A DNA stretch of 33,973 nucleotides from Bacteroidota bacterium (GTDB lineage Bacteria; Bacteroidota; Bacteroidia; UBA7662; JAIXUI01), in assembly GCA_027484125.1 (NCBI GenBank), contig JAIXUI010000119.1, forward strand, positions 1 through 33,973. The letters run 5' to 3'. Numbering within the stretch: the first letter of the stretch is position 1; each line of letters opens with the position of its first letter. The position numbers and the translations under genes were made by a program. The notes beneath the pieces are model-generated. The model did no database searches. It was not told the DNA's origin and was given only the letters and a program-made list of their open reading frames with translations. This document shows positions 23,858 through 31,468 of the stretch, piece by piece.

Positions 23858-24364
23858 TTAGAGAAAAGAGTTCTCCACTTTGGGGAAGTCATGCCAGATC
23901 AACTCCGCATTTGAACTTGATATTTCTTCCCATTTTGTAACGTCGAATCCAATTTCCATTAGGCCACAAGTAGGTAAATTATCTAGTTGCAAGGCTTCAA
24001 TGAGGAAATTAACTACCTGAGTCATGGTTGGATTATGGCCAATGATGAGCAAGCTGTCCAGTTCGTCATTGGTGGCTTTGATGTTTTGAATGATGGTGCG
24101 ATAGTCGGCTTGGTAAATCCAGCTGGCTTCTTCTGCTAATTCAATGGAAATTCCGGCTGTCGCAAACAAAAAGAAACAGGTTTGCTGTGTTCTAAGAGCG
24201 TGTGAAACCCATGCAACATCTAAATGGATGTTCCGTCCTTTTAGTTTAAATCCTAACTTTTGAGCTTGTTGTTTTCCGGCCTCGGTGAGCGGCCGGTCCA
24301 CATCTTCTCCGGTAGCCGATTCAAAGGCAGCTTTGGCATGGCGGAGAATCAATAGCTTCTTCAT
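23858..24364 (-). CDS. sixA: Phosphohistidine phosphatase SixA-like (histidine phosphatase superfamily)
   Basis: 168 residues. Starts MKKLLILRHAKA with the catalytic LRHA motif (His9), followed by DRPLTEAGKQQAQKLG, and has the second active-site histidine in LLIIGHNPTMTQ. These are the marks of the SixA branch, short enzymes that remove phosphate from phosphohistidine on signalling or PTS proteins. The start is certain from the conserved N-terminus. It is the first gene of the polyphosphate operon and has a perfect -7 box 8 nt upstream. PPK1 works through a phosphohistidine, so a functional link is possible but unproven. Confidence 0.92.
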   Translation of the reverse strand: MKKLLILRHAKAAFESATGEDVDRPLTEAGKQQAQKLGFKLKGRNIHLDVAWVSHALRTQQTCFFLFATAGISIELAEEASWIYQADYRTIIQNIKATNDELDSLLIIGHNPTMTQVVNFLIEALQLDNLPTCGLMEIGFDVTKWEEISSSNAELIWHDFPKVENSFL

Positions 24365-24372
24365 GGATTACA

Positions 24373-24380
24373 CAAAAATA
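24373..24380 (-). promoter_or_regulatory. Candidate -7 box for sixA-ppk1-ppx
   Basis: Minus-strand TATTTTTG, a perfect TAnnTTTG match, only 8 nt before the sixA ATG at 24364. The predicted leader would be about 5 nt. Confidence 0.45.
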
Positions 24381-24440
24381 AAAGAGTGTTTCAGTAATGT
24401 TGTTAATAAATAGTTGTGTATTTCCACACTTTTCAACAAC

Positions 24441-24448
24441 TAACTTCG
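24441..24448 (+). promoter_or_regulatory. Candidate -7 box for the 24453 operon
   Basis: TAACTTCG, seven of eight to TAnnTTTG, only 4 nt before the ATG at 24453. Transcription from it would give an essentially leaderless mRNA, unless the Met three codons later is used. Confidence 0.3.
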
Positions 24449-24452
24449 CAAC

Positions 24453-25445
24453 ATGAATAGAATGCTCGGGATTATCTGGGTTTTGTTGATGGGTGTGACT
24501 AGCGTTTGTGCCCAACAACAGGATACCCTTAGGTTTGCTCATTTTAACACAGAAAATCTCTTCGATACAGAAGACGACCCTGCCATTGATGATGCAGAAT
24601 TTTTACCTTCTTCTAAGCTAGAATGGACGCCCGAACGTTATAGTATAAAGTTAGGTAAAATAGAAGAAGTGTTTGAGGCTCTGGGTTTTCCGGATGTCAT
24701 TAGCTTATGTGAAGTTGAAAATATGCGGGTGCTGGAAGACTTACTTAAGCAGCCCAAACTTGCGAAATTAGATTATCAAATTGTGCATAGAAACAGCCCG
24801 GATGGTCGCGGTATTGATGTGGCTTTTTTGGTGAGAAAGCAATTTGGAAAGCCGGTAAATGTGGTGGGAAAAGGGGTCGATCTAGGTCCGAACAGCTTCC
24901 CAACTCGTGATATTTTGGTACTTCAAGTTAAATCCGGTAAGCATGATTTCTTTTTCACTGCCAACCATTGGCCTAGCAGAAGAGGGGGAGAAAGCTCTTC
25001 AGCGAAGCGTATGGCTGCGGCGCGCGCTGCTTTGAGTATTGTGGATTCTTTAGGAAAGAAGTTTCCACAAGCCCCATTGGTGATGATGGGCGACTTCAAC
25101 GACACTCCCCAGGATACCTCCATTCGATTGGTCCTCTTAGAAGGCAAAGAAAAAAGTTGGGGCTTTAACTCCTTCTTTTCTTTGGCAGAACAAGGCGAAG
25201 GAACTCATTTTTATCGTGGCGAATACAGCATGCTGGACCAAATTATATGCTCCAAGCAACTTGAAAATGGCAAGCATTTCTCCTTTGTGCCAGGCTCAGC
25301 CAGGGTTCATCGATTTAGTTTTATGACCGAACAAGATGGAAAATACAAAGGGGCTCCCAAGAGAACCTATGTGGGAAATAAGTACATGGGCGGTTATTCA
25401 GATCATTTCCCCGTAAGTATTCAAGTTTTAAGGAAAAAGCCATGA
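24453..25445 (+). CDS. Secreted endonuclease/exonuclease/phosphatase family protein
   Basis: 330 residues. A signal peptide (about 1-20, ending in VCAQQQ) puts it in the periplasm or outside. The EEP fold motifs are clear: FAHFNTENLFDTEDDP (metal-binding Asn and Glu), ISLCEVEN, TANHWPSRRGGESS, MMGDFNDTPQD and the terminal YSDHFPVSI with the catalytic Asp-His pair. Members cleave nucleic acids or phosphoesters; the exact substrate is not readable. Its stop overlaps the ATG of the next gene by 4 nt, so it heads an operon with a methyltransferase, a PAP2 phosphatase and a ZIP transporter. Confidence 0.92.
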   Translation: MNRMLGIIWVLLMGVTSVCAQQQDTLRFAHFNTENLFDTEDDPAIDDAEFLPSSKLEWTPERYSIKLGKIEEVFEALGFPDVISLCEVENMRVLEDLLKQPKLAKLDYQIVHRNSPDGRGIDVAFLVRKQFGKPVNVVGKGVDLGPNSFPTRDILVLQVKSGKHDFFFTANHWPSRRGGESSSAKRMAAARAALSIVDSLGKKFPQAPLVMMGDFNDTPQDTSIRLVLLEGKEKSWGFNSFFSLAEQGEGTHFYRGEYSMLDQIICSKQLENGKHFSFVPGSARVHRFSFMTEQDGKYKGAPKRTYVGNKYMGGYSDHFPVSIQVLRKKP

Positions 25446-26176
25446 CCGAAAAGTCTTGGTTTGCCAGTTGGTTCGATACGCCTTGGTATCATTTACTTTA
25501 TCAAAACAGGTCCTATGAGGAAGCCGCTAGGTTTATTCACGCGCTTATCCAAGAGCTAAAACCTCATGCCGGTGCCTCAGCTCTTGACTTGGCTTGTGGG
25601 AAAGGCCGGCATTCTATTACGTTGCATCAAGCTGGTTTGCTTGTAACAGGTGTCGATTTGTCACCGTCATCGATTGCTGAAGCTTCTTTATCTGCAACCC
25701 ATGGATTGCAATTCATGGTTCATGATATGCGTCAACCTCTTAATAGTAAGTTCGATTACATTTTTAACCTCTTTACAAGCCTAGGTTATTTTGATACCAT
25801 CGATGAGGATTTGCAAGTCATGAAATCTATGGCTCAAATGCTTGAATCATCCGGTACAGCGGTAATTGATTTTATGAATGCAGAAAGGACAATTCAACAG
25901 CTAGTAGCAGAAGAAGAGCAGATTAGAGGTGACATTAGCTTTAGCATTCAACGCGCTGTGACTGAAGATCAAGTAATTGTGAAATCTATTGCGGTTCATA
26001 CTCCAACTGGTGTTTATGATTTCGAGGAACGTGTTCGAGCTTATCGCTTAGCCGACTTCGAACGAATGTTTCAAGCAAGTGGACTAACGTTGGTTCAAAT
26101 ATTTGGAGACTATACCCTGGCACCTTTCCAGCCTTCTACTAGTAACCGCTTAATTATGATTTTGAAACATGCTTGA
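25442..26176 (+). CDS. Class I SAM-dependent methyltransferase
   Basis: 244 residues, cytoplasmic. Motif I is ALDLACGKGRHSI (about 46-58), then TGVDLSPSSI (motif II) and the following strands FDYIFNLFTSLGYF and GTAVIDFMNA. The lead-in WFASWFDTPWYHLLYQNR is characteristic of a methyltransferase type 11/25 subgroup common in Bacteroidota. No substrate-specific motif can be named. It overlaps the upstream nuclease gene by 4 nt and the downstream PAP2 gene by 8 nt, so it is an internal member of a tightly packed operon. Confidence 0.9.
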   Translation: MTEKSWFASWFDTPWYHLLYQNRSYEEAARFIHALIQELKPHAGASALDLACGKGRHSITLHQAGLLVTGVDLSPSSIAEASLSATHGLQFMVHDMRQPLNSKFDYIFNLFTSLGYFDTIDEDLQVMKSMAQMLESSGTAVIDFMNAERTIQQLVAEEEQIRGDISFSIQRAVTEDQVIVKSIAVHTPTGVYDFEERVRAYRLADFERMFQASGLTLVQIFGDYTLAPFQPSTSNRLIMILKHA

Positions 26177-26735
26177 TAAATTATTGAGCTGGGACGAAGA
26201 AACCTTTTTAGTTATTAATCGAGATTGGGTTTCACCTTTTCTAGACTGGCTACTTGTTCCTGCCAGGAATCCTCTTACATGGATTCCGGTTTATGCTTTT
26301 TTACTTCTTTTTTTAGTTATAAATTTTAAAAAACAAGGTTGGATAACCATTGGTATGGTGGTATTGTGCTTCATCGTAACCGACCAGCTAAGTGGGCATG
26401 TGATCAAGCCTTGGTTGGAAAGAGTACGGCCATGCAATGATTCCTATTTAGCCGAATATGTCCGACAATTAGTACCATGCGGAAGTGGCTATAGTTTTAC
26501 TTCGAATCACGCAAGCAACCACTTTGGCATCAGTGTAATGTTGATGCTGCTAATTGGTAGGCTTGCATGGTGGGTGAAACCACTCTTGCTTTTATGGGCA
26601 ATTGTAGTAGCCTATGCTCAAGTTTACGTAGGGTTGCATTATCCTATTGATGTGATCGGTGGAGCATTACTCGGAACCCTTACAGCTTTAGCTTTGTACC
26701 ATCTAATACATAAGAAAATTGCTTTTATCTCTTAG
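26169..26735 (+). CDS. PAP2-family phosphatase, membrane-bound
   Basis: 188 residues with about five membrane helices. The three-part PAP2 phosphatase signature is present: K80-x6-RP (K..LERVRP, 80-88), a divergent second motif SFTSNHA (His114 as acid/base), and a third motif ending in H157-x3-D161 within QVYVGLHYPIDV. The third motif usually reads SR-x5-H, but here Gln151 takes the Arg place. Family members remove phosphate from lipid substrates such as undecaprenyl diphosphate or lipid A at the outer face of the inner membrane. The substrate is unknown. It overlaps the upstream methyltransferase by 8 nt and ends 3 nt before the ZIP gene. Confidence 0.9.
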   Translation: MLDKLLSWDEETFLVINRDWVSPFLDWLLVPARNPLTWIPVYAFLLLFLVINFKKQGWITIGMVVLCFIVTDQLSGHVIKPWLERVRPCNDSYLAEYVRQLVPCGSGYSFTSNHASNHFGISVMLMLLIGRLAWWVKPLLLLWAIVVAYAQVYVGLHYPIDVIGGALLGTLTALALYHLIHKKIAFIS

Positions 26736-26738
26736 AAT

Positions 26739-27500
26739 ATGACCTTAATCGAGTATTTGTTGTTGTTTTTAAGCCCAGTTTTAGGTGGAATACTAGCCTT
26801 TTCCCTAGGGAAAAAGTATAATAACCTTATGAAGATTGGGCTGGTTTTCGGTGGGGGCTTTCTATTCGTGACCTGTATCCTCCATCTCATTCCGGAGAAT
26901 CTTCATCATGAACATTCACCTATGAAGTTGTTCATTGTGTTGGGCTTTTTTCTACAGATTGTGTTAGAAAAATTTTCAGAGGGAATCGAGCACGGACATT
27001 TGCACCTCGATGCACCCCATGGCCACGATCATCATCATGATCACAGCCATTATCATGGTAAAACGTGGACTTTATCTTTGGGCATGTTGGCCAGTTTATC
27101 AATCCATAGTTTGATGGAAGGGGTACCGCTGGGTGGGCACTTCGAGTTTAACAATCATGGACACAATCCGTTATTAGCTGGTGTGCTGATGCACAAACTG
27201 CCTTCTGCTTTTGCACTGGTGACAGTGTTGCATCAAACTGGTATGAAAAAAGGGATGCTATGGGCTCTTTTGTTGTTTTTTGCCTGCATGAACCCGCTTG
27301 GAGCGCTCTTAGGTTCATGGTTGCAAGAGGGACAAACCGACAGCAGTTTGCATCATGTTTTTGATATTCTGACTGCCTTAGCTACCGGTTCATTTTTACA
27401 CATTTCAACCACCATCCTTTACGAAAACAACGACCACCACAAGCTATCACCAGCGCATCTGGTGGCCGCTGCCGGAGGTGGGTTAATCGCGATTTGGTAG
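26739..27500 (+). CDS. ZIP-family metal transporter
   Basis: 253 residues with about eight membrane helices. The cytoplasmic loop between helices 3 and 4 is histidine-rich (residues 85-106, with HDHHHDHSHYH), typical of zinc-handling ZIP proteins. Helix 4 has HSLMEGVPLGG (His123, Glu127) and helix 5 has HKLPSAFALV (His152), the metal-binding HxxxE and H[KN]xP motifs. It should import Zn2+ or a similar divalent cation across the inner membrane. It is the last gene of the 24453 operon and convergent with the photolyase, with 12 nt between the stops. No Zur-like operator was found. Confidence 0.93.
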   Translation: MTLIEYLLLFLSPVLGGILAFSLGKKYNNLMKIGLVFGGGFLFVTCILHLIPENLHHEHSPMKLFIVLGFFLQIVLEKFSEGIEHGHLHLDAPHGHDHHHDHSHYHGKTWTLSLGMLASLSIHSLMEGVPLGGHFEFNNHGHNPLLAGVLMHKLPSAFALVTVLHQTGMKKGMLWALLLFFACMNPLGALLGSWLQEGQTDSSLHHVFDILTALATGSFLHISTTILYENNDHHKLSPAHLVAAAGGGLIAIW

Positions 27501-27512
27501 CGCTGTTGAAGC

Positions 27513-28808
27513 CTAACTATTCCATAGTTTTCTGTATCGTCCGTCTTGGTCGTACATGTTCGACTGTCGGATTGGATCGAAAACTCGATCGCCTCTTGGA
27601 TCTTGACCAATTCCCGCAACATATTGCCAATTGCACCAATTTGAAGCCGGGTCGAAATCGATAAGGCAGTGTTCAAACCACCATGCTCCCCATCGCCAAT
27701 CTAACTTAAGATGGTGAACCAGGTAAGAAGCCACATTCTGACGGCCTCTATTGCTAAGCCAACCGGTGAGTTTCAACTCCTTCATACAAGCATCAATGAA
27801 TGGTTGCCCCGTTTGGCCTTCGCACCAATTTAAAAACGCATGGGTATTGCCTTTCAACCCGGGATTTTTAGATTGCATCCCTCGATAGAGAAAAACATGT
27901 TTCCCATGTTTTCTTGCAATCACCCTGAAATACTCTCTCCAAAGAAGTTCAAAGTAAATCCAATAGGTAGATTCATTCGCTTCAAATTCGGATTCAAAGT
28001 AATGCAATTGCTCCATGATGCGCCTAGGCGACAAAGTTCCCAATGCCAGAAAAGGGGAGAAACGCGTGGAATAATCGGTTCCGACTAAACCATTTCTTGT
28101 TTCTTTATACTGAAGTGCAAGTTGTTTTCCTTCTAAATAATAATTCAATCGTTTTAAGGCGCTTTTCTCCCCACCTGAAATGGTTTTTCCTCCTCTTGAA
28201 TCCGGTTCCATCATGTGTTCTGGCAGGAAATCAGGAAAATCCTGAATGTTCCATAAGTTTTCTGGAAGCGATAGTGGTCTTGGAGGTAATCGTAAGGGCT
28301 CGTCTTCCGGCATTGCCGGCTTAAACCGCGCTTCTACCGCTTTGCGAAATTGAGTAAACATTTCCGGACAATCTGCTGGATTCAACACCCCTGAACGCGC
28401 TTTGAATAAGCTTCCAATGTCGGAGGTTTTTACTCGCTCTTTTCCAAAGGATTTAGTCAACGATTCAATCGCTTTTTGTTCGTCGTATGCCGGTTCATCC
28501 GGAAGAAAAGCCACCGCATTTGGAATGCTAAGCAGGAGCTCACTCATGACTTCAACCGTGTTACCCTTTGCCAACCAAAGTTGCTGGTTAAATGGTTTGA
28601 GGCGCATATTGAAGTCGGTGATGGCTTCCTTGATTTTTCTAATTCGGAAGGGGCCGATACGTTTGATAGAAAGAGGAAAAAAAGGAATTTCCTCATTTTC
28701 AAAGGGGTAAACCAACAGCAACTCATCGAAATTGGCTGCAGCTTTCAATAGCGGTTGGTCGTCTAATCGCCAATGTTGTTGGAGGCAGATAATAGCTGTT
28801 TTTCGCAC
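27513..28808 (-). CDS. DASH-type cryptochrome/photolyase
   Basis: 431 residues. The N-terminal alpha/beta photolyase domain (1-130) is followed by the FAD-binding helical domain. Diagnostic stretches are TDYSTRFSPFLALGTLSPR, ELLWREYFRV, then TGWLSNRGRQNVASYLVHHL (DASH form of the FAD region), DWRWGAWWFE, and DFDPASNWCNWQYVAGIGQDPR. DASH proteins repair cyclobutane pyrimidine dimers with light, mainly in single-stranded DNA, using FAD and a folate antenna. The reading frame has no ATG near the start; a GTG at 28808 fits the conserved N-terminus. It is the last gene of the purB operon. An out-of-frame short ORF overlaps its start. Confidence 0.93.
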   Translation of the reverse strand: MRKTAIICLQQHWRLDDQPLLKAAANFDELLLVYPFENEEIPFFPLSIKRIGPFRIRKIKEAITDFNMRLKPFNQQLWLAKGNTVEVMSELLLSIPNAVAFLPDEPAYDEQKAIESLTKSFGKERVKTSDIGSLFKARSGVLNPADCPEMFTQFRKAVEARFKPAMPEDEPLRLPPRPLSLPENLWNIQDFPDFLPEHMMEPDSRGGKTISGGEKSALKRLNYYLEGKQLALQYKETRNGLVGTDYSTRFSPFLALGTLSPRRIMEQLHYFESEFEANESTYWIYFELLWREYFRVIARKHGKHVFLYRGMQSKNPGLKGNTHAFLNWCEGQTGQPFIDACMKELKLTGWLSNRGRQNVASYLVHHLKLDWRWGAWWFEHCLIDFDPASNWCNWQYVAGIGQDPRGDRVFDPIRQSNMYDQDGRYRKLWNS

Positions 28809-28825
28809 GTTAATACGAACAGCAT
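28763..28825 (-). CDS. Putative 20-codon upstream ORF overlapping the photolyase start
   Basis: ATG at 28825 is preceded, with 6-nt spacing, by AAGGAGG (28832-28838 on the minus strand), the strongest Shine-Dalgarno sequence I saw in the window. It encodes MLFVLTCEKQLLSASNNIGD and a stop. The photolyase GTG at 28808 lies inside it in another frame. It could be a regulatory leader peptide, a translation-coupling device, or the true photolyase start separated by a sequence error. No sequence similarity supports the peptide itself. Confidence 0.3.
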   Translation of the reverse strand: MLFVLTCEKQLLSASNNIGD

Positions 28826-28840
28826 GATAAGCCTCCTTGT

Positions 28841-29869
28841 TTAAACAGAAGGCGCTATTCGTTCTCCATCTTCGTTCATACTTACCGGATTACCCTCTTC
28901 GTCGTCAAGAAAAGTAAGTACAATACCTGCTTCATTTTTCAATTCACTGGCAGGAATGCCATATTTGCTTACGTAGGAAGCTAAAACGGAGAGATACTGC
29001 TCTGAATCCCAATCACGGAAGATGGGAAGGTCTTTGTGGCGCTCATCAATGCGGCATGAGATCAATAAAGAGTCATTTTCCTCATCTGGTAAAGCAACTC
29101 CGTACTCAAATACATGGTTCATTAACCATGATTTGTAGCTCAACTTGGCATATAATTCATCGAACTGAATAGGGTGGAGTTGTTGACCATCAAATCGTTC
29201 GAAGTAAGATTTGAAATGATGCATTTGAACACCATGGTCGAGTAAACAGGCCATAATGCCCAATTCTCCGGTTCTCAGTTGAATGGTCATGGCATTGATG
29301 CTCACCTTAAAATCGAACGCTTGCGGGCCTTCATAAGCGTGACATTCCAAGATGAATACCGAACCAGGATCGAAGTTTTCGAACTCTACTTTTTTGACGA
29401 TTCCTTGCAGGAGATAATGAAGCAAATGATAGCGTACAAGCTTATCCTTTTGGTTTAAAAAAGCATTGTTTCCCTCCTCATTGGCTTGAGCTTCACGAAT
29501 TTCCTGATACAAAACGCCAAACCACAGAAGCAGTAACCATTGATAGAGTTTTTCTGGCTTAATCCATTTAACGCCTTGCAGTCCGGCAGGTATTAAATCA
29601 GAAGCTTGACGAAGCAGGTAGTCTAATCCGTATTGTCTGGCAAGTGGACTTGCTGGGAGCGTAAGGTCTGAATAAGGAATTTTCTTACCTGAAAGCAATT
29701 GAATGGATTTGTTCTGCAATCCAAAGCTTTCAATTAACCAATCTGGAAAAAGCCTAACGAAATCCTGTCCTTGTTGAACCGGTATTCCGGTAAAGAAACA
29801 ATGTTCGAAATTAAAGTGATTGAAAGTGAAAGGATTATAGAGCGGTAATTCCGGATTTGATTCACTCAT
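28841..29869 (-). CDS. Conserved protein of unknown function
   Basis: 342 residues, cytoplasmic, no signal or membrane helix. It is rich in aromatic residues. The C-terminus is acidic with DDEEGNPVSMNEDGERIAPSV, and a hydrophobic LYQWLLLLWFGVLYQEI helix lies near 110-126. Later segments such as GSVFILECHAYEGPQAFDF and MIQLRTGELGIMACLLDHG-type strands suggest a compact alpha/beta domain. I recognise no family and no catalytic motif. It lies 5 nt after the DUF5522 gene and 32 nt before the photolyase, on the same strand, so it probably belongs to the purB transcript. The reading frame and start (ATG at 29869) look sound. Confidence 0.8.
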   Translation of the reverse strand: MSESNPELPLYNPFTFNHFNFEHCFFTGIPVQQGQDFVRLFPDWLIESFGLQNKSIQLLSGKKIPYSDLTLPASPLARQYGLDYLLRQASDLIPAGLQGVKWIKPEKLYQWLLLLWFGVLYQEIREAQANEEGNNAFLNQKDKLVRYHLLHYLLQGIVKKVEFENFDPGSVFILECHAYEGPQAFDFKVSINAMTIQLRTGELGIMACLLDHGVQMHHFKSYFERFDGQQLHPIQFDELYAKLSYKSWLMNHVFEYGVALPDEENDSLLISCRIDERHKDLPIFRDWDSEQYLSVLASYVSKYGIPASELKNEAGIVLTFLDDEEGNPVSMNEDGERIAPSV

Positions 29870-29874
29870 GTTGG

Positions 29875-30081
29875 TCAGGTCTGTTCTTGGTTGGTGTCGG
29901 TGGTGGAAGTTGATGAGTTTTCATCGTTTCTAACCACATTGGAAATTTTTATGGATTTTTTAAATCCAAATGGGCAGTGCAAACAACCCGTTTTACAGCA
30001 ATAACCACGTTTAAGGAGGTAGGACTCAGTGAAAATGTAGAGTCCTTTATCATTGATATAATAGTCAACCCCCTCTTTCAT
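29875..30081 (-). CDS. DUF5522 protein with a cysteine cluster
   Basis: 68 residues. It opens EGVDYYINDKGLYIFTESYLLKRGYCC and carries four cysteines in CCxxxCxxC spacing (Cys28, 29, 33, 36) followed by PFGF. This is the DUF5522 signature, probably a zinc or other metal site. The tail is Ser/Thr-rich and likely disordered. Function is unknown. The ATG at 30081 lies 2 nt after the purB stop, so translation is almost certainly coupled to purB, and the unknown protein at 28841 follows after 5 nt. Confidence 0.85.
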   Translation of the reverse strand: MKEGVDYYINDKGLYIFTESYLLKRGYCCKTGCLHCPFGFKKSIKISNVVRNDENSSTSTTDTNQEQT

Positions 30082-30083
30082 GG

Positions 30084-31424
30084 TTAAATTCCCGTGTAAT
30101 TGAAGGGAGTGATTTTGAGCAGTTCTTGCTGAATCTCTTTTGAAACGGGGAGTTCCTGAATAAATGTGTCGAATTCTTCTTTTCCCGGGTTGGTATGATT
30201 GCGAGAAAATGCTTTTAACAATTCATAAGCCCCATGAACCCCTTCTCGCCGTAAAACGGTTTGAATTGCTTCTGCAATCACCAGGTAATGGCGGTTCAAA
30301 TCATTTTCGATAGCAGATTCATTAACAAGTAATTTTCCAATGCCTTTTTCGATGGCTTTTAAGGCAATAAGTTGATGTGCGAATGCGAGACCGAAGTTTC
30401 GGGAAACAGTAGAATCGGTAAGGTCTCTTTGTAGTCTGCTAATGGGTAGTTTCTCGGAGAAGAAAGCAAACAAAGCATTGCTAAGCAGGAGGTTGCCTTC
30501 GGCGTTTTCAAAATCAATAGGATTGACTTTGTGTGGCATGGCAGAGGAACCTACTTCATTGCTTTTGATTTTTTGCTTGAAATAGTCCATAGAGACGTAA
30601 GACCAGATGTCTTTGCAAAAATCGATGAGGATGACATTCAGTCGCTTGAGATTATCGAACAAAGCCGCCAGGTAGTCGTAATGTTCTATTTGCGTGGTGG
30701 TTTGATAGCGGATTAGGCCAAGATCCATTGCAAGAGAATCCCCAAATTCAGCCCAATTGATATTGGGAAAGGCAACATGATGGGCGTTGAAGTTGCCTGT
30801 GGCCCCGCCGAATTTGCATGCAATTGGAATTTGTTTGAGCGATGCGAGTTGGAGCGAAAGTCTTTCAGCAAAAACAGCCATTTCTTTACCAAGCCGAGTG
30901 GGCGAAGCCGCTTGACCATGTGTTCTGGCAAGCATTGGGATGTTATTCCAATTTTCGGCCTTTTCATGGATTAAAGCTTGAATGTTTTCAAGCTGTGGAT
31001 ACATCACCCGTTGCAAACATTCCTTAATGGAAAGAGGAACCGCAGTGTTATTGATGTCCTGACTGGTGAGGCCGAAGTGAATCCATTCAGACCATTTTTC
31101 AAGACCCATTGCAGCCATTTTTTCCTTGAGAAAGTACTCTACAGCTTTTACGTCGTGGTTGGTTACCGATTCAATTTCTTTGATTCTTTGGGCATCTTCA
31201 ATGGAAAAATCAGTGGCAATTTGCCTGATTTTTTCCTGAGGAAAGTGATTAGAAAAAGGAAATTGAGGAAGATTTAATTTGAACAAATGGAGAAAATACT
31301 CTATTTCAATAATCAGGCGGAATCTAATCAGGGCAAATTCAGAAAAGAATTGCCGGAGCTCACTGCAGGTATTCACGTATCTTCCGTCCGCAGGAGCCAC
31401 CGCCAACAGGGGGTCTGACAACAT
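30084..31424 (-). CDS. purB: Adenylosuccinate lyase
   Basis: 446 residues. Catalyses two beta-eliminations in purine synthesis: SAICAR to AICAR and adenylosuccinate to AMP, both releasing fumarate. Family landmarks are AVAPADGRY at the start, HFGLTSQDINNTA, ARTHGQAASPTRLGKE (catalytic His), and the signature loop GSSAMPHKVNPIDFENAEGN with the catalytic Ser. This matches the E. coli-type PurB. The ATG at 31424 is certain from the conserved N-terminus. A perfect -7 box lies 7 nt upstream, in a tight divergent region with the DUF4294 gene. It heads the purB-DUF5522-unknown-photolyase run. Confidence 0.98.
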   Translation of the reverse strand: MLSDPLLAVAPADGRYVNTCSELRQFFSEFALIRFRLIIEIEYFLHLFKLNLPQFPFSNHFPQEKIRQIATDFSIEDAQRIKEIESVTNHDVKAVEYFLKEKMAAMGLEKWSEWIHFGLTSQDINNTAVPLSIKECLQRVMYPQLENIQALIHEKAENWNNIPMLARTHGQAASPTRLGKEMAVFAERLSLQLASLKQIPIACKFGGATGNFNAHHVAFPNINWAEFGDSLAMDLGLIRYQTTTQIEHYDYLAALFDNLKRLNVILIDFCKDIWSYVSMDYFKQKIKSNEVGSSAMPHKVNPIDFENAEGNLLLSNALFAFFSEKLPISRLQRDLTDSTVSRNFGLAFAHQLIALKAIEKGIGKLLVNESAIENDLNRHYLVIAEAIQTVLRREGVHGAYELLKAFSRNHTNPGKEEFDTFIQELPVSKEIQQELLKITPFNYTGI

Positions 31425-31431
31425 TAGTGCT

Positions 31432-31439
31432 CAAAATTA
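31432..31439 (-). promoter_or_regulatory. Candidate -7 box for purB
   Basis: Minus-strand TAATTTTG, a perfect TAnnTTTG match, 7 nt before the purB ATG. Expected leader about 5 nt. No -33 box is clear. Confidence 0.5.
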
Positions 31440-31454
31440 GTTATTGCTACGGGT

Positions 31455-31462
31455 TATCTTTG
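31455..31462 (+). promoter_or_regulatory. Candidate -7 box for DUF4294-bshB1
   Basis: TATCTTTG, a perfect TAnnTTTG match, 6 nt before the ATG at 31469 and 15 bp from the opposing purB box. The following CATCGA resembles the sequences after the grpE and glycosyltransferase boxes. Confidence 0.5.
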
Positions 31463-31468
31463 CATCGA

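Noticed and set aside
26739-27500. Low-complexity artefact in the His-rich part of the ZIP gene
   Set aside because: The histidine loop lies where ZIP transporters carry it and flanking helices have the metal-binding motifs.
31427-31468. GTG start at 31427 for the DUF4294 gene
   Set aside because: It would place the start upstream of the -7 box and add residues that spoil the signal peptide; ATG at 31469 is better.
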